64,000 nt of DNA, taken from Brienomyrus brachyistius. Lineage: Eukaryota; Chordata; Actinopteri; Osteoglossiformes; Mormyridae. Positions 23,430 through 34,280 of this stretch are shown one piece after another (within the stretch, counting starts at the first letter, position 1; every line of letters starts with the position of its first letter). The stretch spans positions 4,296,501 through 4,360,500 of the forward strand of contig NC_064551.1 in the NCBI RefSeq assembly GCF_023856365.1. The letters run 5' to 3'. The translations under genes were made by a program, and so were the position numbers. A model generated the notes under the pieces. The model was not told the origin of the DNA, made no database searches, and saw only the letters and a list, made by a program, of their open reading frames with translations.

Positions 23430-24780
23430 ATGATAAGTTATTGTGGTTTAAAACCAGGAGTTTCAGTGTCATTGTCCAGCGCCTGTATGTCATTATTCAC
23501 TGATACTGACTGTGTACTGAGCAAATGGTTTTGGATAATAGATGTATGAATAGATGGATGTTCTTGTGATCTGTGGAAAGTATGTTCAGTTTACAGCCAG
23601 TATAGCTTCAGAATAACAGGCAGTGTGTCATGGGGAGGATGTACAGAATCAGTCCGGGTGTGAATGTGTCACCAACCAAAGTCTAATGGAGAACTTCTGC
23701 ATGGTTGGCGTAAGATGTTGGCATCTGCTTTGGGAAACTCCACATGAGATGCAGATGTTCCTGCTCAGACGCAGCTTATTCACTATTTACCAGGTTTAGT
23801 AGGTGTGTCTGAGCAGGGAAATCAGCAAACTAAGTTGCAAACTGGCCTTTCAGGACTGGAATTGGGGAAGCCTGTGCTATATTGTATCCCTCATTCAATA
23901 ACTAATTGAAACTGTGTAGAACCCCCATGTGAGAAGTGCCTATAAATGTTGGGGTGATAGTGTAGAGGGCACTAAAATCTGAAGTGAAAATCCTAGTGAT
24001 GCCAACGAAGCTTCCTGAGGCCTTTGCTGTGTTTTTGGTCGCAGTAGATGGTTTGCTTTGGGGTCATGCTTTGAGATCTTTTTTGATCAGAGATGACAAT
24101 CTAGTGGAGTTTGAAAATACTGCAATTTATTCATGACACTTTCTTTGGCCATTACTAGAAAACATGTTTCTGACAGTCATGTGAAGTTTATTTCATCTTT
24201 CTTGCTTCTATTGCAACCATACTTTGTGTCAGTAGGTGGTGCTATTATCATTGTGTATGTTTACACACAATGCTAAACTTCCACTGGGAAGGGAATCATA
24301 GATGAAAGGCTATGATGGTGTAGATTTCTATGGCCTAGTTAACCCAGATACAGCCTCTAAAGCTGTTATGCTGTATGATGTTAAACATCGAATAGCAGCA
24401 TTATTTTTTAACCAGATTATCGAGGTGGCAGTTTCAGGTCCAGAAAGTAAACATCCAGACCATGATTTTTCTTCAACTAACCATATGAGTTTCTGTTTCC
24501 TGTCCTCTGTTAACTTTGAGCTATTTTTACTCCTATTTATAATGAAGGGTTGCACCTCTCGAATGTTTCAGTGCTTTGGGGCAACTACTGCATTTTCATG
24601 CAAAATATGAAAATGACACTGAATTTAAATGTCACCATTCAATCAACCATTTTTCACTCACATTTTCTTACTGACAATTTTGAATAATCAAAGTGAATAG
24701 GAGAGGAAAATGGTGAAAATCAGTTTGAATCAGGAGCCAATGTCCAGAATATATTATATAAAAGTTATATAGCAGTGTTG
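23430..24780 (+). repeat. TAAR 3'-flank cassette, copy C3 (core deleted)
   Basis: Collinear with C2 and C4 but lacks the roughly 350-bp core between about 24480 and the AAACATCAAATGAG-like sequence. It leads directly into the 3' flank of the frameshifted TAAR. Confidence 0.85.
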
Positions 24781-24937
24781 CGTGCCCCAACGTTAAAGTC
24801 AGATAGTCAGTAATGATAATTACAGACACAGGAGTCAGTATCAGAGGAGCATCGATGTGAGAAATGAGGAGAAAAGACAGAAACCTCAGTCACACTGTAC
24901 ATTTACCAGCATTTAACCTGGACCCTCCATAGTAACA

Positions 24938-25932
24938 TTAATCAAAACTGTTTAATATTTTACTAAAAGCTTTTCTCAGTGACTCCCTAAACCATTTAAA
25001 TAAGAACGAATAAATAATGGGATTCATTACTGAATTTAAATAGTAAATCCAAACAAGAATGTCATACAAGTACGGTGTGGAGAAACCAGTGACTGGGTCT
25101 ATTATTATGTATATAAAACAGGGCGACCAGCAGGACAGGAACACAGCAGTAACTATGCCCAGTGTCCTGGTGGATTTTTGGTCCATCTTAGACAGAATGA
25201 TTCTGGTCTTTTCACGGTGCCTGTTAGTTAGAATTGTGACCTGAATTGAACGGGCTTGTTTATGTGCAATAACTAGGATTTTCAGGTAGAGGCCAAGCAT
25301 AAATAACCCTGGGATGAAGAAAAAAAAAGGGAAGATAATATGCTTGACACCTTGTCTACTATCACAGCACACCTTCCCTCACAGTTAAACTGTGTGAGGT
25401 AAACATCCTGAATTATCAAGCTGTTTAGCTCCATCCCAAAGCCAATGAGGGTGGAAAGAACCCAGCAGGTCAGGATCATGTACTTTGCAACACGAGTTGT
25501 GATCAAAGCGTGATACAGCAGAGGCCGAGAAACAGCAACATATCGCTCAATAGAAATCAAATAAAGCATAAAGATGGATGCTACGCTAAGTAAAGTATCT
25601 ATACTGGAGTGTATCTTACAGAACCAGTCACCCAAATACCAGCAGGTTTCCAGGGAGCGTATCAGGCTAGGCGGCATGACCACTGCCCCCAGGAGGAAGT
25701 CGCTGACAGCCAGGGAGAGGATGAGGTAATTGGTGGGAGTGTGCAGCTGTTTGGAGTGGGATATAGTAATGATGACGAGGAGATTTCCCAGCACGGTGAG
25801 GAGTACGGTGGCCCCTAACAGAACATACAAAGAGGCTCGTATTGTGGTTGGATAAACGTGCTTTAGGCAGGAAGCGTTTGAGGATTCGAAGCAGTAGTGC
25901 ACATTATCAGTCTCAGAATGGTTGTTTTTCAT
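24938..25932 (-). pseudogene. TAAR-like receptor, subfamily A, one-base frameshift
   Basis: Homologous along its full length to the intact 331-codon receptors, but 995 rather than 996 bases. The difference is in TM5 (about codon 202), where the intact copies have ten bases (AAAA-C/G-AAAAA or similar) and this one has nine As (25320-25328). Before the shift it keeps the N-terminal Cys pair, N1.50, D2.50, C3.25, D3.32 (residue 112) and an ERY motif. After it, it keeps CWSP (with Cys at 6.51), W7.40, Y7.43 and NSxxNPxxY. I count no other disabling change. Either a recent pseudogene or a homopolymer assembly error. Start chosen at MKNN to match the paralogues. A polypyrimidine tract and CAG acceptor sit 30 bases upstream (exon begins 25962). 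Confidence 0.85.
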
Positions 25933-25962
25933 TGTTTTATGATCCAAAAATTGCTTTATAAC

Positions 25963-26464
25963 CTGCACAGAAAAAAATAGAATGTGATTTTAATTTGAAC
26001 ATTCATATAAGTATTGCATTAGAAATTAACTTTTTATACATTTATAATACACATACATCACATACATCAGATTTTCCTCAGAAGTACTGCAATAACCTGC
26101 CATTTGTAATTACATGTCTCATTACAGATGTACAAATTGACAAACACATATTTGACCCATAAAAAATACAATATCTATTTAAATACATGGTGTATGGTGT
26201 GATACAAAAAGATAAATTGAAATATGAAGCGATTCTATTCAGGTACAACACAATTTAATCGAGCTCTGATTGGATACAATTTTGATCCACTAAAGATGTT
26301 TTGAAGCACTGTAAAGCCACCTGAGACTCTGGGTCCCTGAGGCTGTTAGGTTAAATGGTGTCTCTGAATTACCTGCAGTGTGTGTGAGTGTATGTGCCCT
26401 GCGATGGACTGGCTTCCCGTCGGGGGTGTACCCCAAACTGCGGTTCACTGCTCTGGCAAATCTT
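25963..26464 (-). other. Predicted intron 1 of the frameshifted TAAR
   Basis: Bounded by a CAG acceptor at its 3' end and GTAAGA at 26465. It is AT-rich and about 500 bp. It includes a V-SINE 3' fragment at about 26330-26450 (plus strand, CCCTGCGATGGACTGGC). Non-coding. Confidence 0.55.
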
Positions 26465-26606
26465 ACCTTGGCCCTGTACGGGAACCCTGCCACACTGGAG
26501 GAGGCTCCTTATATATACTCATGGTTTGGCAAAAACATATTACCCATCATGCCATGCGGCACTCTCTGGGACAGTGGCTTTCCTCATTGGCTTTAATTAA
26601 CCAATG
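26465..26606 (-). promoter_or_regulatory. Promoter and short exon 1 of the frameshifted TAAR
   Basis: CCAAT at 26601-26605, a strong TATA box TATATATAA (plus-strand 26509-26517), and donor CAAG/GTAAGA with the exon ending at 26467. The TATA-to-donor distance of about 50 bases implies a non-coding exon 1 of only 20-30 bases. The same layout recurs at five other sites in the window. Confidence 0.6.
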
Positions 26607-26869
26607 AAAACATCAGATGTCCAAACACACTTCACCTCTGAGTTCTTGCATGTATTTGAAAGATAGTATTGTCCTGAATCCACAGTGCATCTGACTGTCT
26701 TTTAGCTGATGTAATGACTGTTCCACAAGACAGTGGACATACATGCAAAAATAAATACATTGTGACTGTCTGCTGATGTTGGCTGTGTATAAATGAAGTG
26801 TGTAAGGAAAATGGCTGGAGGAATGTATGAATGTTTTATAATAAATTGGAGTCTGTATATGGACGACAT

Positions 26870-27110
26870 GGTATCTTCACCCTTTTAGCTGAGAGGGTTC
26901 AAATCCTGCTCGGTATATGTGGAGTTTGCATGTTCTCCAGTCCTCCAGTCTTTGCCCGCAGGTTCTTGCCTGTAGTGTCTATCTGTCCTGTGATGGACTG
27001 GCATCTCATACTGGGTCCTCCCTGCCTCGTACCCTGTGCTTCCTGGCATAAGTCCCAGGCCCACTTAGACCCTGAGGGATGGAAGATAGATCTAATCCAG
27101 TAACTGTATG
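26870..27110 (+). mobile_element. Old V-SINE copy
   Basis: B-box-like GGTTCAAATCC near 26898, the V-SINE core GGAGTTTGCATGTTCTCC near 26921, and a 3' part with CTGTGATGGACTGGC. Diverged and without a clear tail. A homologous piece lies at 33390-33520. Confidence 0.65.
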
Positions 27111-27214
27111 GATTACATTGCCCTTTGTGGTGGGTTACTATTAATGGGTTATTAATAGAACACCGTTACTTAAACTGCCATGCTACAGTTTTAGTGTAGC
27201 CAAGTGTCTGCCTA

Positions 27215-27310
27215 AGCCCATGTGGTGCCCTAGGCAAGCTTAGGTCTCAGAAGATGGAGCCCTAGGCAAGCTTAGGTCTCAGAAGATGGAGCCCTAAGTG
27301 GGCTTTGGCT
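27215..27310. repeat. Short array related to the 8.6-10.4 kb minisatellite
   Basis: Two to three diverged monomers (GGTGCCCTAGGCAAGCTTAGG, then TCTCAGAAGATGGAGCCCTA) sharing the CAG-A-TG-GCCCTA...CTTAGG framework of the large minisatellite. It lies in the upstream flank of the frameshifted TAAR and probably represents the unexpanded state. Confidence 0.6.
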
Positions 27311-27740
27311 TCAGTTTGTTTTACAAGACTGAGTATAGCAGAAGATCAAAGATTGAGTGTTTACGGAGTTTTAAACAGCTGGGTCTGGTGTTCGATGTAC
27401 CACAGGACAATTGAAACGTAATGAACTTTTAATTTACTGGGTTTGGAAAATGCAACTGAAACACTGGTCATTATAGTGTTTGAGGTTTCACGCCTGTATA
27501 TGCGCAGCCTGGTGGCCAACCTTCACTAATTACACATTTCATCTTTAAGAGCAGAGTGCGAAGGTTGAGTTAGCAGAGCAAACCCAGATTGTATCCAAAA
27601 TACATAAACCACAGCCAGCCAACTCACTGCAGGATTAAATGCACCCTTCTGATCCCACCAAATCTGTTTGCTTGGAGCTCAGATATTCATGGTTGGGCTG
27701 TTATAGCCGAGCCTTTGGTTAGTCCTGTTCATGCCAAATG
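27311..27740. other. Subfamily A unit spacer
   Basis: Non-coding spacer whose right half is duplicated at 33840-34140 and whose middle also matches 13030-13090. No gene recognised. Confidence 0.5.
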
Positions 27741-28335
27741 TTGATGTCAATGGTGGCAGCAGCGCAAATCTTTGGCTGTGGACAATGTGAAACATGAGTC
27801 CACCTTCACTGTCTGTTGCACATCTGGGAGAGTCACGACGTGGAGAAGCTCCGAAGAGGCCTAGCACCCGGACTGCTGCGTACCCAGCGTGCAGACGGGG
27901 GTGGATCAGTGATGGTTTGGGCTGCAAAATCATGGCCCTGCCAAGGCCCGCTACGTGTTCTAGATGGACGCATCACTGCCAAGAACCGCCAATCCATCGT
28001 GGAGGACCATGTTCCCCCAATGGTTCAAACATTGTACCCTGAAGGTGGTGCCATGTATTGGGATCATAAAGCACCAACACACACAGCAAGGCCGGTGACA
28101 GAGTGGATTTATGAACATGAAAGTGAAGCTGAACATCTCCCATTGCCTGTACAGTCACCAGATCTCAATATTATTGAGCCACTTTGGGGTGTTTTGGAGG
28201 AGCGAGTCAGGAAACGTTATACTCCGCCATCATCACATACTGACCTGGCCACTGTTCTGCAAGAGGAACGGCTCAGAATCCCTCTGGCCACTATGCAGGA
28301 CTTGTATCTGTCATTCCCAAGATGAGCTGATGCTT
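27740..28335 (+). pseudogene. Tc1-like transposase, C-terminal two thirds, decayed
   Basis: Contains the DDE-transposase landmarks GGGSVMVW (about codon 28 of the frame at 27816), a second catalytic Asp in WDHKAPTHTARP and the third residue Glu in SPDLNIIEPLWG. The region that should hold the first Asp (SDESxF in the family) reads HESTF in a different frame (27790-27860), so the first catalytic residue is lost and there is a frameshift. The helix-turn-helix N-terminus is absent. Cannot be active. Confidence 0.8.
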
Positions 28336-28361
28336 TATTGGCCACAAAAGGAGGCCCCACC

Positions 28362-28648
28362 TGTCATGCCCGGCTCGTCCGCTCCTCGTGTGTGCCACGC
28401 CCCCTGATTACCCACGTGTACTACCCTGATCGTCTCCTGCTGTGTTCGCTTCCTTTGATTAGTCTTTGTGTATTTAAGTCCTGGTCTGACCTGTTCCCCT
28501 TGTCCGTCATTGATGTCAGTCAGTGTCCGATGTATCCTGGTCCCTGTCTCCCAATTAAACCCCGTTTGTCCCTTACTTTGCCTGCTTGCCTGTTCCTGCT
28601 CGCTCGCCTGTCTGCACGCTCACCCAGCGATCGCGAGCGCCCGTGACA
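28362..28648 (+). mobile_element. Solo LTR, family L, with target-site duplication CCACC
   Basis: Begins TGTCATGCC, ends CCGTGACA, 287 bp, flanked by CCACC at 28357-28361 and 28649-28653. The paralogous cassettes at 10610, 14075 and 23420 show the uninterrupted site, so this inserted after those copies separated. Contains a TATTTAAG box and a CAATTAAACCCC polyadenylation-like region. Confidence 0.92.
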
Positions 28649-28654
28649 CCACCC

Positions 28655-29785
28655 CATAATGATAAGTTATTGTGGTTTAACACCAGGGGTTTCAGTGTCA
28701 TTGTCCAGCGCCTGTACGTTATTATTCACTGATACTGACTGTGTACTGAGCAAATGGTTTTAAATAATAGATTTATGAATAGATGGATGTTCTTGCGATC
28801 TATGGAAAGTATGTTCAGTTTACAGCCAGTATAGCTTCAGAATAACAGGCAGTGTGTCATGGGGAGGATGTACAGAATCAGTCCGGGTGTGAATGTGTCA
28901 CCAACCAAAGTCTAATGGAGAACTTCTGCATGGTTGGCGTAAGATGTTGGCATCTGCTTTGGGAAACTCCACATGAGCTGCAGATGTTCCTGCTCAGACG
29001 CAGCTTATTCACTATTTACCAGGTTTAGTAGGTGTGTCTGAGTAGGGAAATCAGCAAACTAAGTTGCAAACTGGCCTTTCAGGACTGGAATTGGGGAAGC
29101 CTGTGCTATATTGTATCCCTCATTCAATAACTAATTGAAACTGTGTAGAACCCCCATGTGAGAAGTGTCTATAAATGTTGGGGTGATAGTGTAGAGGGCA
29201 CTAAAATCTGAAGTGAAAATCCTAGTGATGCCAACGAAGCTTCCTGAGGCCTTTGCTGTGTTTTTGGTCGCAGTAGATGGTTTGCTTTGGGTTCATGCTT
29301 TGAGATCTTTTTTGATCAGAGACGACAATCTAGTGGAGTTTGAAAATACAGCAATTTATTCATGAAACTTCCTTTGGCCATTACTAGAAAACATGTTTCT
29401 GACAGTCATGTGAAGTTTATTTCATCTTCCTTGCTTCTATTGCAACCATACTTTGTGTCAGTAGGTGGTGCTATTATCATTGTGTATGTTTACACACAAC
29501 GCTAAACTTCCACTGGGAAGGGAATCATAGATGAAAGGCTATGATGGTGTAGATTTCTATGGCCTAGTTAACCCAGATACAACCTCTAAAGCTGTTATGC
29601 TGTATGATGCTAAACATCAAATAGCAGCCTCAATTTGTTGAAGCAGTTTATTGAATCATTTACAATTTGTTAAGGTTGTTTAATGCAGATGTTCATGTTT
29701 CAGGCCATCTTTGAATATAAAGATCCCTGCTCCTGATTCAGGGTTCGGCTGTACAGCTGGCAGTGTCTGTAGCAATGGGCACGAG
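28655..29785 (+). repeat. TAAR 3'-flank cassette, copy C4
   Basis: Collinear with C2 up to the CAGTGTCTGTAGCA motif, then interrupted by two V-SINEs. The rest of the core is missing. It lies on the 3' side of the receptor at 30705. Confidence 0.85.
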
Positions 29786-29789
29786 TCTG

Positions 29790-30078
29790 TAGCAATTGGC
29801 ACGAGGCACGGAACAACCCAGGATGGGGGGCCAGCCCATCGCAGGGCACATTCACACAACATTCACTCACACATGCACACTTACGGGCAATTTAGTAACT
29901 CCAATTAGCCTCAGCATGTTTTTGGACTGTGGGGGGAAACCGGAGTACCCGGAGGAAACCCCACGACAACATGGAGAGAACATGCAAACTCCACACACAT
30001 GTAACCCAGGCGGAGACTCGAACCCGGGTCCCAGAGGTGTGAGGCAGCAGTGCTAACCACTGCACCACCATGCCACCC
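29790..30078 (-). mobile_element. V-SINE, 3'-end incomplete
   Basis: Minus-strand element: tRNA-like head with B box GGGTTCGAGTC (near 30012-30025), then the conserved V-SINE core (TTTGCATGTTCTC and onward), ending before the GGAT tail. At its left edge a microduplication of TCTGTAGCAA-TGGCACGAG is visible. Confidence 0.85.
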
Positions 30079-30092
30079 CACGTACATAATAT

Positions 30093-30448
30093 CCATCCAT
30101 CCATCCATTTTCCAAACCGCTTATCCTATTGGGTCGCGGGGTGTCCGGAGCCTATCCCGGAAGCAATGGGCACGAGGCAGGGAACAACCCAGGATGGGGG
30201 GCCAGCCCATCGCAGGGCACACTCACACACCATTCACTCACACATGCACACCTATGGGCAATTTTAGCGACTCCAATTAGCCTCAGCATGTTTTTGGACT
30301 GTGGGGGGAAACCGGAGTACCCGGAGGAAACCCCACGACGACATGGGGAGAACATGCAAACTCCACACACATGTGACCCAGGCAGAGACTCGAACCCGGG
30401 TCCCAGAGGTGTGAGGCAACAGTGCTAACCACTGCACCACCATGCCGT
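30093..30448 (-). mobile_element. Full-length V-SINE with target-site duplication
   Basis: Complete head (GGCATGGTGGTGCAGTGG), B box, conserved core and GGAT-repeat tail. It is flanked by exact copies of at least 13 bases (acgtacataatat, ending at 30092 and 30465). It inserted beside the neighbouring V-SINE. It serves as the reference for the truncated copies elsewhere in the window. Confidence 0.92.
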
Positions 30449-30704
30449 CCCCACGTACATAATATATTATATATAATTTATACAACAGTGTTTCGTTTGT
30501 AATAAACAACAATTATTACAAACTTCTCCATCTTTGCTTATGACCTAACATTAAAGGCAGATAGCCAGTGTAGATAATTACCAGATTTAGGAGTCAGTAT
30601 CAGAGGTGTGATAACATTGATGTGGTAAATGAGACAATAATACACAGAAACCTCAGTCACACTATACATTGACCATCATTTCACCTGTATCCTCAATAAT
30701 AAAA
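30449..30704. other. 3' flank of the 30705 receptor
   Basis: Non-coding; shares the GGCAGATAG...CAGTCACACT sequence seen downstream of all receptor copies (for example 24800-24900 and 49850-49960). May include the 3' UTR. Confidence 0.5.
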
Positions 30705-31700
30705 TTAATAAAAACTGTTAAATATTTTCCTAAAAGCTTTTCTCAGCGACTCCCTAAACCATTTAAATAAGAATGAATAAATTATGGGATTCATTGCTGA
30801 ATTTAAATAGTAAATCCAAATAAGAATGTCATACAGGTACAGAGTGGATAAACCAGTGACTGGATCTATTATTATGCATATAAAACCAGGCGACCAGCAG
30901 GACAGGAACACAGCAGTAACTATGCCCAGTGTCCTGGTGGATTTTTGCTCCATCTTAGACAGAATGATTCTGGTCTTTTCCCGCTTCTCAGCCGTAAGAA
31001 TTGAGATCTGAATTGAATGGGCTTGTTTATGTGCAATAACTAGGATTTTCAGGTAGAGGCCAAGCATAAATAACCCTGGGATGAAGAAAACAAAAAGGGA
31101 AGATAATATGCTTGACACCTTGTCTACTATCACAGCACACCTTCCCTCACAGTTTAATTCTGTGAGGTAAACATCCTGAATTGTCAAGCTGTTTAGCTCC
31201 ATCCCAAAGCCAATAAGGGCGGAAAGAACCCAGCAAGTCAGGATCATGTACTTTGCAACACGAGTTGTGATCAAAGCGTGATACAACAGAGGCTGAGAAA
31301 CAGCAACGTATCGCTCAACAGAAATCAAATAAAGCATAAAAATTGATGCTATGCTAAGTGAAAAATCTATACTGGAGTGGATCTTACAGAACCAGTCACC
31401 CAAATACCAGCAGGTTTCCAGGGAGCGTATCAGGCTAGGCGGCATGACCACTGCCCCCAGGAGGAAGTCGCTGACAGCCAGGGAGAGGATGAGGTAATTG
31501 GTGGGAGTGTGCAGCTGTTTGGAGTGGGATATAGTAACGATGACGAGGAGATTTCCCAGCACAGTGAGGAGTACGGTGGCCCCTAACAGAACATACAAAG
31601 GGGCTCGTATTGTGGTTGGATAAACAAGCTTAAGGCAGGAAGCATTTGAGGATTCGAAGCAGTAGTGTACATTATCAGTCTCAGAATGGTTGTTTTTCAT
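30705..31700 (-). CDS. Trace amine-associated receptor-like GPCR, subfamily A, intact
   Basis: 331 residues, class A GPCR, predicted olfactory amine receptor of the plasma membrane. Seen: N-glycosylation sites at N4 and N19, N-terminal C14 and C22 as in TAARs, TM1 31-58 (N50), TM2 68-91 (D78), TM3 103-134 (C105, D112 = 3.32, ERY 129-131), TM4 147-169, ECL2 with C184 and C188, TM5 192-223 (S200 = 5.42, P208), TM6 257-279 (W269, P271, Gly at 6.51), TM7 287-315 (W295, Y298, NPIIY). The HTPTN and ETCWYLGDWFCK segments are typical of TAARs. The TM7 signature NSxxNPxxYxxxYxWF is met except that the last Tyr is Phe. The start at MKNN is favoured over a longer frame to 31775, because a CAG acceptor with T-rich tract lies between them (exon begins 31730). 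D3.32 suggests a primary amine ligand; the specific TAAR number is not assignable. Confidence 0.93.
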   Translation of the reverse strand: MKNNHSETDNVHYCFESSNASCLKLVYPTTIRAPLYVLLGATVLLTVLGNLLVIVTISHSKQLHTPTNYLILSLAVSDFLLGAVVMPPSLIRSLETCWYLGDWFCKIHSSIDFSLSIASIFMLYLISVERYVAVSQPLLYHALITTRVAKYMILTCWVLSALIGFGMELNSLTIQDVYLTELNCEGRCAVIVDKVSSILSSLFVFFIPGLFMLGLYLKILVIAHKQAHSIQISILTAEKREKTRIILSKMEQKSTRTLGIVTAVFLSCWSPGFICIIIDPVTGLSTLYLYDILIWIYYLNSAMNPIIYSFLFKWFRESLRKAFRKIFNSFY

Positions 31701-31730
31701 TGTTTTATGTTCCAAAAACAGCTTTATAAC

Positions 31731-32546
31731 CTGCACAGAAAAAAAATAGAATGTGATTTTAATTTGAACATTCATATAAGTATTGCATTAGAAATTAACT
31801 TTTTATACATTTATAATACACATACATCACATACATCAGATTTTCCTCAGAAGTACTGCAATAACCTGCCATTTGTAATTACATGTCTCATTATAGATGT
31901 ACAAATTGACAAACACATATTTGATAAGATAAGATAAATTGAAATATGAAGCGATTCTATTCAGGTACAACACAATTTAATCGAGCTCTGATTGGATACA
32001 ATTTTGATCCACTAAAGATGTTTTGAAGCACTGTAAAGCCACCTGAGACTCTGGGTCCCTGAGGCTGTTAGGCTAAATGGTGTCTCTGAATTACCTGTAG
32101 TGTGTGTGAGTGTATGTGCCCTGCGATGGACTGGCTTCCCGTCGGGGGGGTACCCCAGCCATGTGCCTTATGCTGCCTGGGAAAGACTGCAGGCCAACTT
32201 CAACCCTGCCCTGGATCAGCATTTAGTGGGGCATGGATCAAATATGATAAAAATATTAAATTAATCTGTAATAAAAAGGTTTACATGCACAAAACTACAT
32301 ACTTGACTCTCAGGTGCTTAGGCATTGCAAGAATGAGCTAATTACTAATTCTATATTTTTATAATAAAACGGTTTGGCATTTATTTTTGACACTTTATTC
32401 TTTTAAGATGTTCTTATTATTTAGTTCATATTGTACAAGTTTGTGAATAAGGAAAAGTGGGATCTTTAACAACTTAATATCTACACACTTTTAAATCTGT
32501 AAAATAAACCTATAATTGTAAGTTGCTCTATGTTCTGGCAAATCTT
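31731..32546 (-). other. Predicted intron 1 of the 30705 receptor
   Basis: About 820 bp between the CAG acceptor and GTAAGA. The proximal part is nearly identical to the intron of the frameshifted TAAR. It also carries V-SINE-like fragments at 32040-32240 that match the orphan unit at 22800-22960. Confidence 0.55.
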
Positions 32547-32696
32547 ACCTTAGTGAGCCGCCCTGTAGAGAAACCCTGTCACACTGGAGGAGGCTCTGTA
32601 ATATATACTCACGGTTTGGCAGAAACATATTACCCATCATGCCATGCGGCACTCTCTGGGACCGTGGCTTTCCTCACTGGCTTTAATTAACCAATG
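32547..32696 (-). promoter_or_regulatory. Promoter and short exon 1 of the 30705 receptor
   Basis: CCAAT at 32691-32695, TAATATATA TATA-type box (plus strand 32599-32607), donor AAG/GTAAGA (exon ends 32549). Sequence GGCATGATGGGTAATATG upstream of the TATA box is conserved with the other subfamily A promoters. Confidence 0.6.
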
Positions 32697-32699
32697 AAA

Positions 32700-33389
32700 A
32701 CATCAGATGGCCAAAAAGTTGCACTTTGCCACTGAGGTCTTGTATGTATTTTAGACCTGCTATTATGTTAAATCCACATTGCATTTGACAGTGTTTTAGC
32801 TGATGATGACTGTTGTAAGACACATACCAGAGGCCAGTGGAAATGTGATATACTTGCACCTTATAAGTATTAATTACTGATTGTGACTGTCTGCCGATTG
32901 TGACTGTGTACTGATTAAGTGATCCAGGAAAATGGATTGATGAATATATGAATGTTTTGGTAATTATAATAAGTTTAAGTCTGCGTATGAATAGCATGGT
33001 ATCTTCACACTTCTAGCTAAGAGTTCAAGTTCTGCTGCGTGTCTGCATGTTCTAGCAGTGCAGGTCGTCATCGACTTACGACTGCTCCACGTTACCAGAT
33101 GCAAATTTGTGGCCAAGACTGTGCTGCAGCTGTTGCCCAGTGAGAGTGTATGACAGTTTCCACCCCAACTGCTGGGAGTAATGAATTGAGAAATGCTTGC
33201 AAAAAACACTAAACAATAACTTATAGACCAAATAATTATATTGTATAGTACACTATGCATAATTTGATTTTTGCATAAAAAGTTAAGGGCTGACTTACCA
33301 CCAAATTAACTTAGAACCGGTCACAGTCTTAAGTCGACTGGTATTTACATAGTAAATGTATTTTTCGGAGTTTCCTCAGAGTACTCTGG
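32700..33389. other. Upstream flank, no gene recognised
   Basis: Diverged non-coding sequence, partly homologous to 26610-26870. Small minus-strand open frames overlap without family resemblance. Confidence 0.5.
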
Positions 33390-33540
33390 TCTTCATCCGC
33401 TGATTTTTGCCTGTGGTGTCTGTCTGTCCTGCATCCCATACTGGGTCCTCCCTGCCTTGTACCCTGTGCTTCCTGGCATAGGTCCCAGGCCCACTGAGAC
33501 CCTGAGAAATGGAAGATAGGTCAATGTAATCCGTACATTT
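33390..33540 (+). mobile_element. Degenerate V-SINE fragment
   Basis: Matches 26950-27100 (CATACTGGGTCCTCCCTGCC). Old and truncated. Confidence 0.5.
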
Positions 33541-33639
33541 CCTGGATTTGGTCAGTGTGGTGGGTTACTATTAATGGGTTAATAGGACACCGTTACTTAA
33601 ACTGCCATGATACTGTATATTATTAGTGCAATCAGTGCC

Positions 33640-33775
33640 AGTCAAAGCCCATGTGGTGCCCTACAGTAGGTAACCTTAGGCCTCAGTACACGGTGCCCTC
33701 GGTGGACTTAGGCATCAGCAGATGGTGCCCTGGGCAGCCTTTGGCTTCAGTACACGGTGCCCTGGGCATTTTGCT
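33640..33775. repeat. Short array related to the 8.6-10.4 kb minisatellite
   Basis: Four diverged monomers (CCTTAGGCCTCAGTACACGG, GGACTTAGGCATCAGCAGATGG and similar) with the GGTGCCCT spacing of the large array. This is the homologous place to 27215-27310, again unexpanded. Confidence 0.65.
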
Positions 33776-34280
33776 CTGCTTATGTGGAGTTTGCATGTGT
33801 TCTCTGTATTTGCGTAATGAACTTTTCACTTGCAGGACAATAAAAGTGAAACACCTTCCAGTATAGTGTTTGAGGTTTTACGCCTGTATATGCGCAGCCT
33901 GGTGGCCAACCTTCACTAATTACACATTCCATCTTTAAGAGCAGAGTGTGAAGGTTGAAGTAGTAGAGCAAACCCAGATTGTATCCAAAATACATAAACC
34001 ACAGCCACCCAACTCACTGCAGAATTAAATGCACCCTTCTGATCCCATCAAAACTGTTTGTCGGGAGCTTAACAGGGTCAGTATTCATGGTTGGGCTGCT
34101 ACAGTAAAGCCAACCCTTTGGTTAGTCCTGTTCATGCCAAACGTTGGTTTCAATGCAGCACAAATCTTGATTATTACTTGATTTTTAGATTTAATTATTA
34201 CTCAAGGAGTTTAAGCTCATCCTGTACCTGTCTGTCCATTGAATATGTCCTTCTCCGACCATTTTCTAATCACCTTTGTG
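33776..34280. other. Subfamily A unit spacer
   Basis: Homologous to 27440-27760 but lacking the Tc1 transposase that follows there. No gene recognised. Confidence 0.5.

Noticed and set aside
31701..31775. Longer N-terminus for the 30705 receptor starting at 31775
   Set aside because: The extension crosses a T-rich CAG splice acceptor. The paralogous extensions lack a usable ATG, while MKNN/MRTN starts give 331 codons in every copy.
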